Positions 1 to 11,016 of a DNA stretch of 64,000 nucleotides are shown here, in pieces. Origin of the DNA: Ganoderma boninense (taxonomy: Eukaryota > Basidiomycota > Agaricomycetes > Polyporales > Polyporaceae); the NCBI GenBank assembly GCA_002900995.3, contig CM035310.1:1910138-1974137 (forward strand). The letters run 5' to 3'. The notes under the pieces were generated by a model. That model did not search any database. It was not told where the DNA came from and was given only the letters and a program-made list of their open reading frames with translations. Numbering within the stretch: the first letter of the stretch is position 1; every line of letters begins with the position of its first letter. A program made the translations under genes and the position numbers.

Positions 1-1687
1 TCGATGAGTACATACCTGGGTTGCGAAGAGGAGCGCAGCAAGGTCTGCGCGCTGTGCCTTCAGCCAAGAAAACGGTGGGCGCCCACCCACCATGATCGAT
101 AACTTGCACTGTAGTGGGGGAAGCCCGAAGACGACGATATCGGCAGCGGGAACGTCTTCAATCTCGCTCAGACTCTGTACGTCACTGTGGTCTTACGAGG
201 TACGTGTTCGACGCAACGATCCCTCGTTCAGGTGTGAAGGGACGAATTGACTCATCTCCCGTGCTGCGCACCAGGCCAATACACGCCGGTCGACCCCAAT
301 ACGTCAGTAGTCATACACAGCCCCAGGCATGCGTGTTCCCAGCAGAGTCCACGACGTACCCATGAGCATGGAGAAGTACCCCTTCCAGCAGTGATCCATC
401 CAGTCCCCGAAGCTGAAGCTTCAAAGCTTCAACTTCAAGGCTGACATCTGCTGACATCCCCGTACCTGCCAAACGCTATTTGCCTCGCATAAATTCCCCA
501 TATAGGCCTCCACGTCTCTCATGCCTGCGCTGATCTTATATATCTTGTGCTCCCACACCTCAAGAAGACGGAGCTCCCAATGTAGACCAAGCCTGTGCCT
601 ATCGCTCCTGTTCCCCACTGCGATCATCCTGATCCCCACATGTATCACTGTCCTTTGTTCTCTGATATTTGCGCGTCTGGTTTACAAGTCCGCCTTTACT
701 TAACCCATCGCCGCGCCCCGATGCCCTCTTCTCAGGTGTCTCCGTTCCGGGCTCACACGCAACGCGTGTCCTTCTTATATGCAATGACATGCCAATCAGC
801 CAATCACCACGGAATTCGAGGCCCAAGCATCGGAAACGCGTCAAAACGGCGACGGAGGGTTCTTGTGTCTCCGCGGCGTCTCGCTGCGTGCTCGAAAGCG
901 AGGCACCTGACGACCGCCATGCACGAAGCACGCCCTCGCCTTGTCTACTTCGATCGGTCGACGCTTCCATTCCGCCCCAGCTCCCACCACTGTGTCCCAC
1001 GAGCCTATCGACCGGCGGCGCGGCGGTCGACCCCTCGACCAGGCGAGAGCGGGAACCTCGGTTTGCCGACGGCGGCGAAATACCCGTCAGGAAAATCGAT
1101 CGCACGGAGCTCGTCGGAGTGGCACACGCACCCCCGGGTGAAAATATCGAGCGATGAACAACAACAACATTCCCGAGAGCGGACAACAACCAGGAGTGGG
1201 AAAACGCCGACTGTGCGAATGCGATTTGCGAGTGTTACAGCAGGAAAGACAACAGGTTCAAGACAGTATTATAAAGATACAGATACACATTAGGCAGGGG
1301 AAGTGCAAGGTACCGTACCGTCCGTCAGGAGGGGGCCCCCACCCCAGGTCAGCAGGTGCGGCGAGGGATGGGTGGGCTGTTGTTGTAACAGTGTATGGGG
1401 GTGTCGAGCGTGTGGTGTGGAGGGCGCGCGGAGATCTGGGCTTGCCAGACTGGCGCGAGAAGCAGCAGCACTTTTCTCTCCCTATCGTACAGCTGGCTAA
1501 GCTATCTTCGGCCTGGGTATGGTATCGTCATGTATGTAGGTGACCCGGACGGGCTGTCCGGGTGTGCCACTGTGCGTGTTGGGCGTGCGTGGCGGATCTT
1601 GGGTGGGCAACAGCAGCACCAGGTGCACATCAGCTCGCCGCAAACGCGCACGAAGCGTAGGGCTGCCGCAATGCTGTGCGTGCAAAA
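1..1687. other. No supported gene (left edge)
   Basis: Open frames of up to 232 codons exist on both strands, but they overlap one another and show no recognisable domain, no convincing intron pattern and no consistent codon bias. They look like chance frames in GC-rich DNA. The stretch lies downstream of the minus-strand gene ending at 1,688 and may hold its 3' UTR. Confidence 0.5.
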
Positions 1688-2554
1688 TTAGAAACGCGCC
1701 AGACCTTCGTCCTCCTCCGATATCGATGAGAGAGACGAGTGCCGTGAGTGCGGGCCCCGCCAAGACGCCCGGCGACCGTGTTGCGGCCCGCCGTTGCCTA
1801 TCGAAGGCATAGGCGCAGATGACGACAGGGGCGACAGAGTGGGCGATGCAGAAGGCGAGTGGGATGATGAGGTCGAGTATATGACGTTCGCCACAGGGGT
1901 ATTCGGGGTATAAGTGTATGCAGAAGGCGAGGCGAGGGAGAACGAAGTCGAGGGCGAGAAGGAGAGCGAGGACGTCGGCGCGAAGGCGGACGCGCGGGGC
2001 GTCGCAGTATAGATCACGTACGGCTCATCCTCGTCCGTCTCGTCGATGGTATCCGGCCGGCCGGCGTATCCGGAGGAGTTGTAGTCGTAGGTGCTCGCAG
2101 CAGCGTCGGCCGCGGCAACTATATCCTCCCAAGAGTAAGTGCGTTCGCGCCTCTGTGGCGGGGGAGGAGCGGAAGAATACGGCGCGTCAGCATTGGCGTC
2201 AACGTCAACATGATGGGAACACTTGGCAGGGAGCGAGGTGTGGGGGCATGGAAGAAGGCCGCGGAGACAAGGAGGAGAAAGAAGGAGGAACGGCGAACTC
2301 ACGGTTGGCACAATGGGCTGATCACCGCTTGCTACGATCCTGCGCGTCCATTCCCTCCGCCGCAGAAACTCCACACGATCCTTGCGCTGGGTGAGGCTTT
2401 CGGTGGACCTGCTCTGCTTGAGCGAGCGCCCCGCACGCGGGGGAAGGGGATATCCAGGGGAGACCTTGTCTCCAGTGCTGTCCCAAATAGGCGCAACCGA
2501 AGGGAGGCGCGGAAATTGGATCAAGTTGGCGTTGGAGGTGGAAGTCGAAGCCAT
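1688..2554 (-). CDS. Conserved fungal hypothetical protein, Ser/Pro-rich
   Basis: The protein is not recognised by name. The start is the ATG at 2,554, followed by an 84-codon first exon. A phase-0 intron with GTGAGT donor (2,302) and CCACAG acceptor (2,153) is predicted, with a TGCTGAC branch point. Exon 2 runs 2,152-1,688, giving 238 residues. The N-terminal half has a basic segment (ESLTQRKDRVEFLRRREW) and the exon junction yields RRERTYSWEDIV, both of which look like conserved short motifs. The rest is low-complexity Ser/Thr/Pro-rich, ending in an acidic stretch before GLARF. No signal peptide or membrane segment is seen, so a cytosolic or nuclear, phosphorylated, largely disordered protein is the likely picture. 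The intron is 150 nt, in frame and free of stops, so retention would add 50 residues. Confidence 0.7.
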   Translation of the reverse strand: MASTSTSNANLIQFPRLPSVAPIWDSTGDKVSPGYPLPPRAGRSLKQSRSTESLTQRKDRVEFLRRREWTRRIVASGDQPIVPTVSSPFLLLSPPCLRGLLPCPHTSLPAKCSHHVDVDANADAPYSSAPPPPQRRERTYSWEDIVAAADAAASTYDYNSSGYAGRPDTIDETDEDEPYVIYTATPRASAFAPTSSLSFSPSTSFSLASPSAYTYTPNTPVANVIYSTSSSHSPSASPTLSPLSSSAPMPSIGNGGPQHGRRASWRGPHSRHSSLSSISEEDEGLARF

Positions 2555-5500
2555 TGCGTTTTGAGGAGCGCAGGGAAGAGTGGAACTGGAGGGGACTTTG
2601 CGACGGCGTGGGTCAGGGACGACGATCAGGGAGTGAGATGGGTGCGCGCGGGTTGCGCGCAGAAGGAGCAGCGAGGCGAGAAGGAGGGAGAGTGGGCACG
2701 GGCATGGCGTTGCTGCGAGGATTTATAGGACACTGACGGGTTACCAAATCGAAATGGAGATGGATTGCGATGAGTCAGGGCGCCAGCGACGCTCGCACGT
2801 CTCTTCCTCCATGCCGTCACTGCCCGCGTCAACGTCCGCCAGCTGTCGCCACGGCCCAGACCGGCCTCCCGCCCCTCCTCCAACGCCCTCCCGCCCTGGG
2901 TCCTCAAACACCCGCTTGCGCCCCTGTCTTGTCATTCGCCAACTAACCTGACTTGACTTGCGGACCCGGAGTCTCCGATCGACGCGGGGCGAGTTACGGG
3001 CGAGCGTTGTCACGCGTGCGGCGTTACCGAAGGGGAACGCAACGAGCTGTGCAGCCGTCGACCGGCGTACCGCGGGCGAAGGAGTCTATCGATAGCGCGA
3101 TTCGGAATGCTGCCTCGCGCCTCGCACCTTCTCGCATGCCTCTCGCTCTGGATTCCAGGCCGCACTCCGAGCGATACCGGAACTGGGACTTTCAACCGCA
3201 CGACGTAAATTCAATCATTCACAACCCCTCGACCGCGAACTCACCGCCCGCACCGCTCTGTGGTCAACTGAGGACCCATGCCTCCAAATGCTACGCACGG
3301 CATTGCATCCATCCGGAAATTGTTGAATGTTGCCGCTTCCAGAAATAGATATCCGGATGGGAGAGTAGGCCAAGGCCCGCGGTGCGTTAGTAGTCATGGA
3401 TAGTGACAGATGCGCATACACCGTGGTTGCCGCGCTTTGTTGTGTGGAGGCGGCCCTGAAACAACGTGGCCGGTGTGGTCGGTCGTTCACACCATTCGCC
3501 TCCGACAACGCCATATTTTCTGAACGGCATAACACCGAATTCGTAGTGGTAAGCGTCCGAGAATGAGCCTACGTATGATTCGATGCGCACCGTTGTATGC
3601 GTACCGTTCAACAACGCGACTTATTATGCGACGATCGAACGCCGGCTCACGTATTTTTGTCTGGTGTCCGCTGCGCCAGAGACCTCACAGCTGCGGCACA
3701 TCACTGCGGAAGATAGCGGCAGCTCATGCCCGGTGACCAGAGGCCTGAGGGGACTGCGGCCACGCCGGAACCGGTGACCTGGTATTCGGGGAGCTTACAT
3801 TCCGAAGGCAACGTCAACATGCAGGGCGATTCGGCCGTGATGGGCCAGGAGGTTCCGAATCCGAAACTCGGCGGTGCCATGGTTAGGCGCCGCTCGAGCA
3901 GGTAGAAGACGGTCCGCATTTAAATGACCGATCCCACTCACCCGCTGGCGGCTCCGTGCTCCCTTCGGCAAGCTTTCTGGCAGTGGCATTGTTCAACGTA
4001 GCAGACTTCCCCTGGGAGGTTGGAGGTGAGGTGAGAGCATATATGGATCGATATGTCCTGGATAATGGTCACTGCGTCACAGAGCATCGTTTGAGGAAGA
4101 AGAGACGAGGCTGGTGGTTGATCCTGACACAGGAGGAACGTGGTGGAAACATCTCGACGAACGCCGAGGTCGGTCCCCTGACTTACTCCTGAGCTCAAAT
4201 AGGCAACTCAGGCGCCCATCCCTGCGCCGGTTTCCCGGAACACGCATCCGATGAGATCGATGACTAGTGACTACTCACAACCTTCCCCAAATCTTCGACT
4301 CGCTTGACGGGCCGGTGTGGCAAGCGTGCGCATTTGCTCGCAGTACTTATTAGTCCATAAATGCTCACTCTTTTTTCTTTCAGACCTCCATCAGAGCATA
4401 TCCACGTATCAGCACCCGAGCCTCAGTTCTGCCTCAAGCTTCTCTTCCACACGCCACCCGCGAGGCATCATTCCACTGATCTGCGACATCATGGTAAAAT
4501 CGGAACAACATTCGAGCACAGGGAATACCCGGCCTCTCACAAAACTTAAGCAAGCATATTTTGCAAGGGTGAGTTCGTTTCAAAGTTGTCCATTCCTCTA
4601 CTTTTCATATGTCCTGGAACCATGGTTCTTGCAGCCTGTTGTGCTGTCAGACTGTCGAATGTCGAATGACGGCCCATAGGTACAGCAATTTGCATCAAAT
4701 GTGAGGATGGTTCAGGCTCATTCAGGTCCATCGGAGACGTCCCGAGTCCCGAGTCCCGATTATCACGCTGAATGATCCTGCAGGCGCCTTACGACTCGGT
4801 TAGCCGCCCGACGGATGTGTCGAAATGAAGATGTCGCGGGGATTGAATGCCCTCATCAGCTCACGTTGCCCAACCCTGCCAAGCTGGGCGCGCGCCATGC
4901 CCAGAACCCTGCAACAAGACTCCGTTGTCTGTCCATATTCGAGGTTTTTCACTGACACGAGTACCGCAGAGCCGCAGAGCTGTGCACAGGCACCTTGGAC
5001 CTGGTGCAATTCAGACCCAAGGACCTTCCTCCTTTCGGCCTCCCGTCTACGCCTAAGTATCTACTTAACACATACTGTGGTAAGTAGCGGCAGGCGTACC
5101 CTCTGACCTTAAGTACACGAGCCTCCCCGATGTTCGCATTTGCGCTTCACCACGGCTAAATTAATTGTTAGATGGATATGCCAATCCACTGATCAAAGAC
5201 GATTCAGAAATTCATTAATGAACTGCACCCGCGATGGCGATGTCTGAAAACCCTGATCGAGTCACAAAAGCACCCTCGGAACTGTCATGTTGTCACCAAC
5301 TGTGTCAAAGTCAGCTCCGTCCGTGGCGGAAAGTCCGTAAGTAACCAAGTGCTGTACTTTGGCTGTACTACTGTAACTGTAAGAAAGTACTCGAGGAGGG
5401 GGGTGGCGTTCAGCGATGTCGCCAGCGCGTTTTATAATGCTGGCCGCCAGGCACCTCCTTTCTCTCCTCCCCTCACCAGTATCTTCCGCCTCGCTGTTGA

Positions 5501-5591
5501 CGTTTACTCTCAGGTCCTCCTGCGAGCTCAGTTGCGTTTGCGTGACGTCCATCCATTCCTCGGCTGAGACGACCTGTCTTAAATTTCCACG
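2555..5591. other. Intergenic, about 3 kb, no confident gene
   Basis: Only short overlapping frames without domain signatures are seen. It separates a minus-strand gene on the left from a plus-strand gene on the right, so it should contain both promoters. A TTATAATG motif near 5,431 lies about 160 nt before the ATG at 5,592. One short ORF (3,726-3,905) is listed separately as a weak candidate. Confidence 0.4.
3726..3905 (+). CDS. Short ORF, 59 codons, possible small protein or lone exon
   Basis: ATG at 3,726 to TAG at 3,903-3,905. The composition is protein-like (PEPVTWYSGSLHSEGNVNMQ, then a basic RRRSSR end), unlike the Arg/Pro-rich shadow frames around it, and there is an in-frame TAG about a dozen codons upstream. 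There is no signal peptide, domain or family match that I can name. It could be a small protein, the last exon of an undetected gene, or chance. Confidence 0.2.
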   Translation: MPGDQRPEGTAATPEPVTWYSGSLHSEGNVNMQGDSAVMGQEVPNPKLGGAMVRRRSSR

Positions 5592-6628
5592 ATGGCCAAC
5601 TGGTTGCAAATTTACCGTCTTGTCTCGTTCGGTGAGTTCATCCTTCTGCCTTGCATCTCGTCCCGTTCCATCTGGTCTGATGGCCTAATACTAGGCTTCG
5701 CCGTCTTCTGTGGCATCATCGTCGTTGCCCTTGCAGCGCAAATAACTGCATTCGCCGAGGACCACTTCAGATTGTACTACATCTATGCCGCCCTCGCGAT
5801 CGCCACGGGCGGCCTTACCATGATTACATTGCCCATCATGTAAGTGGCTCATCTCATCTCAAGAACGACCCAGATCCTCATTCGGATGGCTTTAGGCTCG
5901 TCATTGACTTCCTCCGTCGTGGCGCGTTCACATCATGGGTCCTGATCGAGCTCATCTGGTTATGTGAGTGTCGTCGCGGATTGATGGACTGAGGGCTACA
6001 GGACTGACTCACGAGAAAACAGTCGTCCTCTGGGTGCTTTGGATCGCAACTGGCGCTCTCGCGGTCAACAACACCTCCGCGATCTTCACCACCTGCGACT
6101 TTGTGGCGGACTGGGCAAACCAGCTCTGCCGCGAGACGCAGGCGATCGAGGCGTTCTCCTTCCTCGCATGGCTCACCCGTACGTCCCTTCCCCATCAGCC
6201 AACGTTCGCGGTACCCACAGCTAACCAATCCCCGCTGCTCTTCGTCTCCCTCCTCAACAACAGTGATGGCCTACACGATCACGCTCCTCGTCCTCACGCT
6301 CATCGCGCAGAGCCGGGGCCAGTCGCTCTGGAAGCTCACCGTACGCGACTACGCCTCGCTCCCGCCCTCGCAGTCTGCCGCGCCGCCCCAGCAGTTCCAG
6401 CAGCAGCAACAGCAGCCGCTCATGGCCATGGCGCCGACCCCGCAACAGCAGCCCCAGCAGCTCTACCAGCAGCCATACCAAAACGGCTCCGGGTTCAACC
6501 AGCAGCAGCAGCCCCAGGCGCAGTACCCCCCTCCCCAGCCTGCTCCGTCGCCCAGCGCGATCTCGCAAGCGTCGTACGGCACGCAGGGCCAGCAGCCGTA
6601 TGGGCAGCCCGCGTACCCGCAGGTATGA
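5592..6628 (+). CDS. Four-TM (MARVEL-like) membrane protein with Gln-rich tail
   Basis: Five exons: 5,592-5,631, 5,695-5,839, 5,896-5,963, 6,023-6,178 and 6,264-6,628, in phases 1, 2, 1, 1, giving 257 residues. The start MANWLQIYRLVSF leads into TM1 in exon 2. TM2 ends with LPIM at the exon 2/3 border. A short loop and TM3 follow, then a Cys-containing extracytoplasmic loop (TTCDFV...NQLCRET), then TM4 followed by RGQSLWKLTVRDY. The cytosolic C-terminus, from about residue 190, is rich in Gln and Pro with QQQ runs. The exon structure, including a 68-nt exon 3, is shared with the cluster at 51-64 kb, so this is a diverged family member and the only one here with the long tail. It is likely an integral protein of the plasma membrane or an endomembrane; function unknown. 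MARVEL-like is a topology-based label. Confidence 0.85.
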
Positions 6629-7085
6629 GTCAGTTTGCGATCGGGGGTAATGAGGGGAGAGGGGGTTTCTTGTTTACGACTATGTTCACATTCTATCCAC
6701 CACCTTCCTCGATCCTTTTTTTCTTTCTCCTTCTCTCCGTGTTCAGACCTAGGCAGACGTGCATCGACATGGGTACCTTACCATGGAATGCGACTCTTGT
6801 AATTCCCGGCGTGAATCCAATACCAGTATCGTACATTTCTCATGATCTTCTGCATTTTTCGGAGAGCTCCCAGTCCAGGTTCCCCGAGGCGGTGTGACAC
6901 CGGCGATCGTCTCGCCAGGTCTCGCCTGTGGAAGACATCGAAGAAGACAGAAGGCGCCGTGAATGGCAGCTGTCAATATCGCCCTGTGCAATCAATGCCT
7001 TGTGAGCGACACGTGGATGACATTCGAGCGCAACGCGCGCTTCTTCGCGTCCCGGGGGCCGGCGGTTTCCTTTCGACACGTCTCG

Positions 7086-7460
7086 GAGGACCCCTGACAA
7101 TAGGTCGGGGACCTTGGTCTCGTGATCCGGAAATTTGGCCGGTTGATCAGTGGTTCAAATCCGGACAAATGGGGGTCAAAATCGACCTCAGGCCAGACAA
7201 CTATCCGGACATGGGTGGGGTCAAAGTTGGGTCGTTGAGGGAGAGCGGGCGCGAAGCGCCCGCGGAGCTCCGGGAGACCTCATCCGGGGCTATCCGGCGA
7301 TGCTGGATCCTCAAATCCGGACAATTTTGGCCGAAAAACGGCCTCAAGGCTGGAAAAAACCCGGACATCTGAGGCAAAATTTGGCCAAAAAAAACCGGAC
7401 ATTTTGAGCCCAGCGACTCCCAATCGGATCCAGCCTCCCCACCTATTGTCAGGGGTCCTC
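7086..7460. mobile_element. MITE-like element with 24-25 bp terminal inverted repeats
   Basis: The left end (7,086-7,110) begins GAGGACCCCTGACAATAGG. The right end (7,437-7,460) is its reverse complement with one missing base. The element is flanked by identical 6-bp sequences GTCTCG (7,080-7,085 and 7,461-7,466), which read as a target-site duplication. It is 375 bp long with no coding capacity. The interior has repeated ATCCGGACA-type motifs and an Ala-Arg-rich palindromic GC block (gcgggcgcgaagcgcccgc). This is the signature of a non-autonomous DNA transposon. A 6-bp duplication does not point clearly to a common superfamily, so I leave it unassigned. Confidence 0.8.
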
Positions 7461-8029
7461 GTCTCGGTCGGAAAATTTGGGGTGATGTTCGATATGATTC
7501 ATGCCTTTTTGGGAACGTCGCTTAATGCGAAAACATTCCCAGACGCGAGAATCCGGAGTCCGGGGTAACAGTAAGGTTCCGCGTTCGTAGGACCACCGCC
7601 GAGCAGACGGCGACGCCAGGGATTCTGACATTCCTGTTGGTTTGTGATACATGGGGAGCGCCAAGGATTCATGTAGCCTACTAAGTAGCATGCGATGGTA
7701 CTAATTACCCTTTAGGTAGTTGACCGCTTCGATCGCGATGCTATGCAACAGAGCAGCCCCCGAGCAGCCCAAGGTCCGCCATAGCAGCGTCCGGACCGCG
7801 CTGTGGCATACATACTTATCTGTAGAGGAATGGCTTGAAGTGAGAAAAGAACATATCTAAAACCCAGGTAGAGTCGGTCGCAACAGTAAATGTTCCCGTG
7901 GCTTTACTCGGCTACGGCCATCCTAGGCTCCTGTCATTCATGAAAACGTAAACGTTACTGGCGGTTAGCTGGGGACCGATGCTCAGCGACTGGCGGTTAG
8001 GTCTCGGGTGTCTTTGACAGCATCCTTGT

Positions 8030-8111
8030 TGCGCGAGCAGTAGGTTCGGAGCAAGCCCCTTGCTCCGGCGCTTGCTTCGCAGCGCACCTTCGCCAGAAGG
8101 GGCTTGTTCCA
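8030..8111 (-). repeat. ~80-bp hairpin-like repeat, copy 1
   Basis: Read on the minus strand it goes from GGAACAAGCCCCTTCT to GGGGCTTGCTCCGAACCTA. It contains several AAGCCCCTT/AAGGGGCTT inverted elements able to fold back. A second, inverted copy lies at 9,071-9,155. Translation of both gives a similar short string (GLLRTYCSR versus GLFRTYASR), so a relic of coding sequence is also possible. Confidence 0.5.
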
Positions 8112-9070
8112 AAGTACGCTAAACAGGCAGGACGTTGCGGTCCCTCGCGTTCTTCCACTTCCACTCCAATCGTTTAGCATTTGGTGTATAACTTGTAGAT
8201 AATATGGTATAGAGTACGCACGATTTTTTGTTTATTTGCTGCATGACAATTTACCAAGTTATGGAGCGTCGGGTTTGCGTCACGGCCATCGGGGTTGGAG
8301 ATGTGGCAAGCAGCATGTAGGGAGAAGGGGAATCCAAATTTTTGCCATTTGGCGCATATTTGGCAATATAGAAGGCCTCAGCACCTTTGTATACTCAACG
8401 GCCGGCTACTACTTACTTCGAGTGGTGAGTGGGCGAGCAGGTCTTCGTGACCAGACAATAACAATGAGTGACGGTGTGTGACACATTCACCCTGTTCTCC
8501 CGCAGAAGGGATGTAGTCCCAGCCATGTATCCGGCAGAAAGCAGAGACGTTAACATCCAAATAAAAACCAGGCATACGGTACATGTGATGCAAGAGCTAC
8601 CAGTTATTGAACTCGAAGCAATTATTCGGAGAACAGAGTAAATAGCGCCGGGTCGCGCGCAGAGCATTTCCGGCACGCGAGCGACGCCGCGTTGCCGCGC
8701 GATCGCGCGCGCGCACGTCGCCTTACGGGCGCTTCCAGATTCTCCACCACAGCGGAGGGTTGCCAATGTTCAGTGAGATTGCTATCATAAATCAGCATGG
8801 ACATATTACAGCATACATACACCACTTCATGCAGTTCTTTATGAGGGAGGGGCAGTTTCGATATCTTCTCGATTTATCTACCTGGGTGAAATACAGGGTG
8901 ATTTAGCGCTTGGTTCAACGCTCCAGTGAACAGCGTCTACTGGCGCGCAAGTCTCGATTTTGGCCAAACTCTATTCTAGCATAGAAAGTCTTATATTCCG
9001 GAGTTTCGAGGTAAACGGAGGAAATTTGGAGGAGGGGAAGTCGCGAACGTCCTCACCGATTCTGGTACTA

Positions 9071-9155
9071 TGAAGCAAGCCCCTTCTACCGAAGGTCGTG
9101 CGGAGCACGAAAATTCGTTCGGAGAAGGCGGCTTGTTCCGAACCTACGCGAGCAG
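9071..9155 (+). repeat. ~80-bp hairpin-like repeat, copy 2
   Basis: This plus-strand copy of the element at 8,030-8,111 starts AAGCAAGCCCCTTCTACC and ends CTTGTTCCGAACCTACGCG. It is diverged in the middle but conserved at both arms. Confidence 0.5.
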
Positions 9156-9813
9156 AGGGCCGAATAGCGGGCGCTGCGGCGCCGTCCCGCAAAAGTCAGC
9201 GAGCAGGCTTCCAAGCGCTTACGTGCGCGGATTTACGACGGTCGGAGAGGCGGTTCCCTGTTCGTCGGACGTGAGTGTGGTTGCGACGGGAGATGGACAA
9301 GGGACTGGTTGTTCGGCTCACCGGCGGTCGCATACGATAAGTATGCGGAACTATTAGTCTGCGGAGGGTCAGTTAGACACGTCAGCCGGACGCGCTGAGA
9401 CTTGTTCTTGGCCGTAGCAAGCTGCGGGACGTAAACTCACCCTCCGAACGTCCGAACACCGCTACCGCAGGGCAAACCACACGCATATCGCGCGAGCACG
9501 ACGGAACGGAAGAGAAAGAGAAACCAGGGTTGATTTTGCTACATCCCAACTAATAGGGGAGAACTACGAGCTACAAATATTGAGCGCCATTCAAGGGTCC
9601 CAGCGAGAATGGTCCGGAGAATACATGTACACATGCACAGTAGCACACGAGTGCGAGAGAGTCCTGCGGGATCGTACCGTTGTCGTATCGTGCGATTAAT
9701 GCCCCTTAGGGGACAATAAGATACCGCGCCGACCATGCGCGCGCGTGAGGAGAAGTCCGTGGAGAGGGAGGGGAAGTCATCAGGCGGCGTCAAGCTTCAA
9801 GTCTTGAGACAGC

Positions 9814-11016
9814 CTACACGGCTGTCTCGGAGCCCTCGCTCACGCTCTCCGCGCCGCTGTCACGGCGGGAGGCCGCGCGCTTAGGGATGTATGTCGGAAG
9901 CGCCTCGACAGGCCGTGTGAGGGTGAAACCTAGGAAACAAACACGGAGACATCTGTCAGACGTGGAGCACAAGCCGCGGAAGCAGCGAGGAGGGCATACC
10001 TCGCGCCAGGGCGGCCTTCTCGCCCTGTCGGCCAAAGCCCATGCCGTTCTTCTGGCTGGAGAGGCTGCCGGAACGGGAAGCGTCGCCGCCGTAGCCGTAG
10101 CCGCCGTACGCCTCGCGCTCCTTCTCGTTCCAGGTGCCACCGGGCGACATGACGAGCTGGCGGGGCGCCTGGCTGGTCGGGAGCACACTCTTGCTATCCT
10201 TGTCCTGCTCGCGCCAGGAGGTGATGGAGCGCCGCGACTTGGCGGACTCGCGGAAGATCAGCCCGAGAAGAATGTTAACGCAGCCGAGCGAGAATAGGAA
10301 GAAGGCTGAGACGAGGGAGAACTCGTCCACGTGGTGGGAGAGAACTGCCGCGCCGAGTCTGCATGTGTCGATAGAAGCATGGTCAGCGCCTGTGTGGAAG
10401 CGGGACGAGGGCTGGGTAGACGGGAACAAAGAGAGGTCTGAATGAAGAGATGGGCTACTCACAGGCATTGAATCACGCCGAGCGCGCCCAGGCCGAAGTC
10501 GTCGCCGAGGATGGGGAAGAAGCGGTTGAAGAAGGCTGCGGGCCAGCCGACTTCGGACATGATCAGGACGATGACTTGGAAGATGATGAGGAGCCGGTTT
10601 AGCACAGCCCAGAAAGCCCCGGCGGGTTGGTTCGGAACAGTGCTGCCTCTGGTTTAGATACGAGGATCAGTAAAGGCTCGAAGTTAAGTAGATGGAATGC
10701 GGTCACGACGTACTCAACATAGTCGGTGTCGCCATTAATGCAGTCTAAGCCGGTCGAGTCCGTGGTGTTGGAGGCGAGGCGGATGTTAGGATCTGCTTTG
10801 CCAGCGGAAATGAAGGCGTTAACAGCCTCAATGTCGTGGACCATCGTGACTATGCTGCTTGCGAAGAGAAGCACTAGTGAGATAATGCTGAGGGCGCGGA
10901 TCACATTGAGGCCGATGAAGATGTCTGAGCGAGACAGAACATGGGCGCATTAGCTGGAAGGATTCAAGCGTTAAGCTGAATGTTCTGAGATACTCACATC
11001 CTTTGGTGGTAGGCAT
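9814..11016 (-). CDS. Four-TM protein resembling the DUF7598 family
   Basis: Five exons on the minus strand: 11,016-10,998, 10,924-10,714, 10,648-10,463, 10,358-10,000 and 9,929-9,814, summing to 296 residues in frame. A very short first exon (MPTTKG plus one base) joins YIFIGLNVIRALSIIS. A first TM is followed by a loop with a conserved-looking SSIVTMVHDIEAVN segment and two Cys. TM2 (LIIFQVIVLIMSEVGW), a TM3 near QCLGLGAAVL and TM4 (SAFFLFSLGCVNILLGLIFR) follow. The cytosolic tail is Gly/Tyr/Ser-rich (YGGYGYGGD) and ends in charged residues. The N-terminus fits the basidiomycete membrane family I know as DUF7598; that link is from memory of the family pattern. Function is unknown. Confidence 0.75.

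Larger units (their letters stand above)
7467..9813. other. Intergenic, repeat-containing, no confident gene
   Basis: Short frames only. It includes two inverted copies of a roughly 80-bp hairpin-like repeat (listed separately). Both flanking genes end in this direction (one plus, one minus), so it is a convergent intergenic region with no need for promoters. Confidence 0.45.

Noticed and set aside
595..1293. 232-codon plus-strand frame at the left end
   Set aside because: Arg/Ser-rich composition, overlapping equally long frames on both strands, no domain and no splice pattern. It looks like a GC-driven chance frame.
7148..7165. GGTTCAAATCC motif resembling a tRNA B box, suggesting a tRNA or SINE
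   Set aside because: No matching A box or cloverleaf could be drawn, and the motif lies inside the MITE and belongs to its repeated ATCCGG sub-motif.
9887..10445. Plus-strand frames over the DUF7598-like gene
   Set aside because: Antisense shadows of a minus-strand gene whose five exons join in frame with good splice sites.
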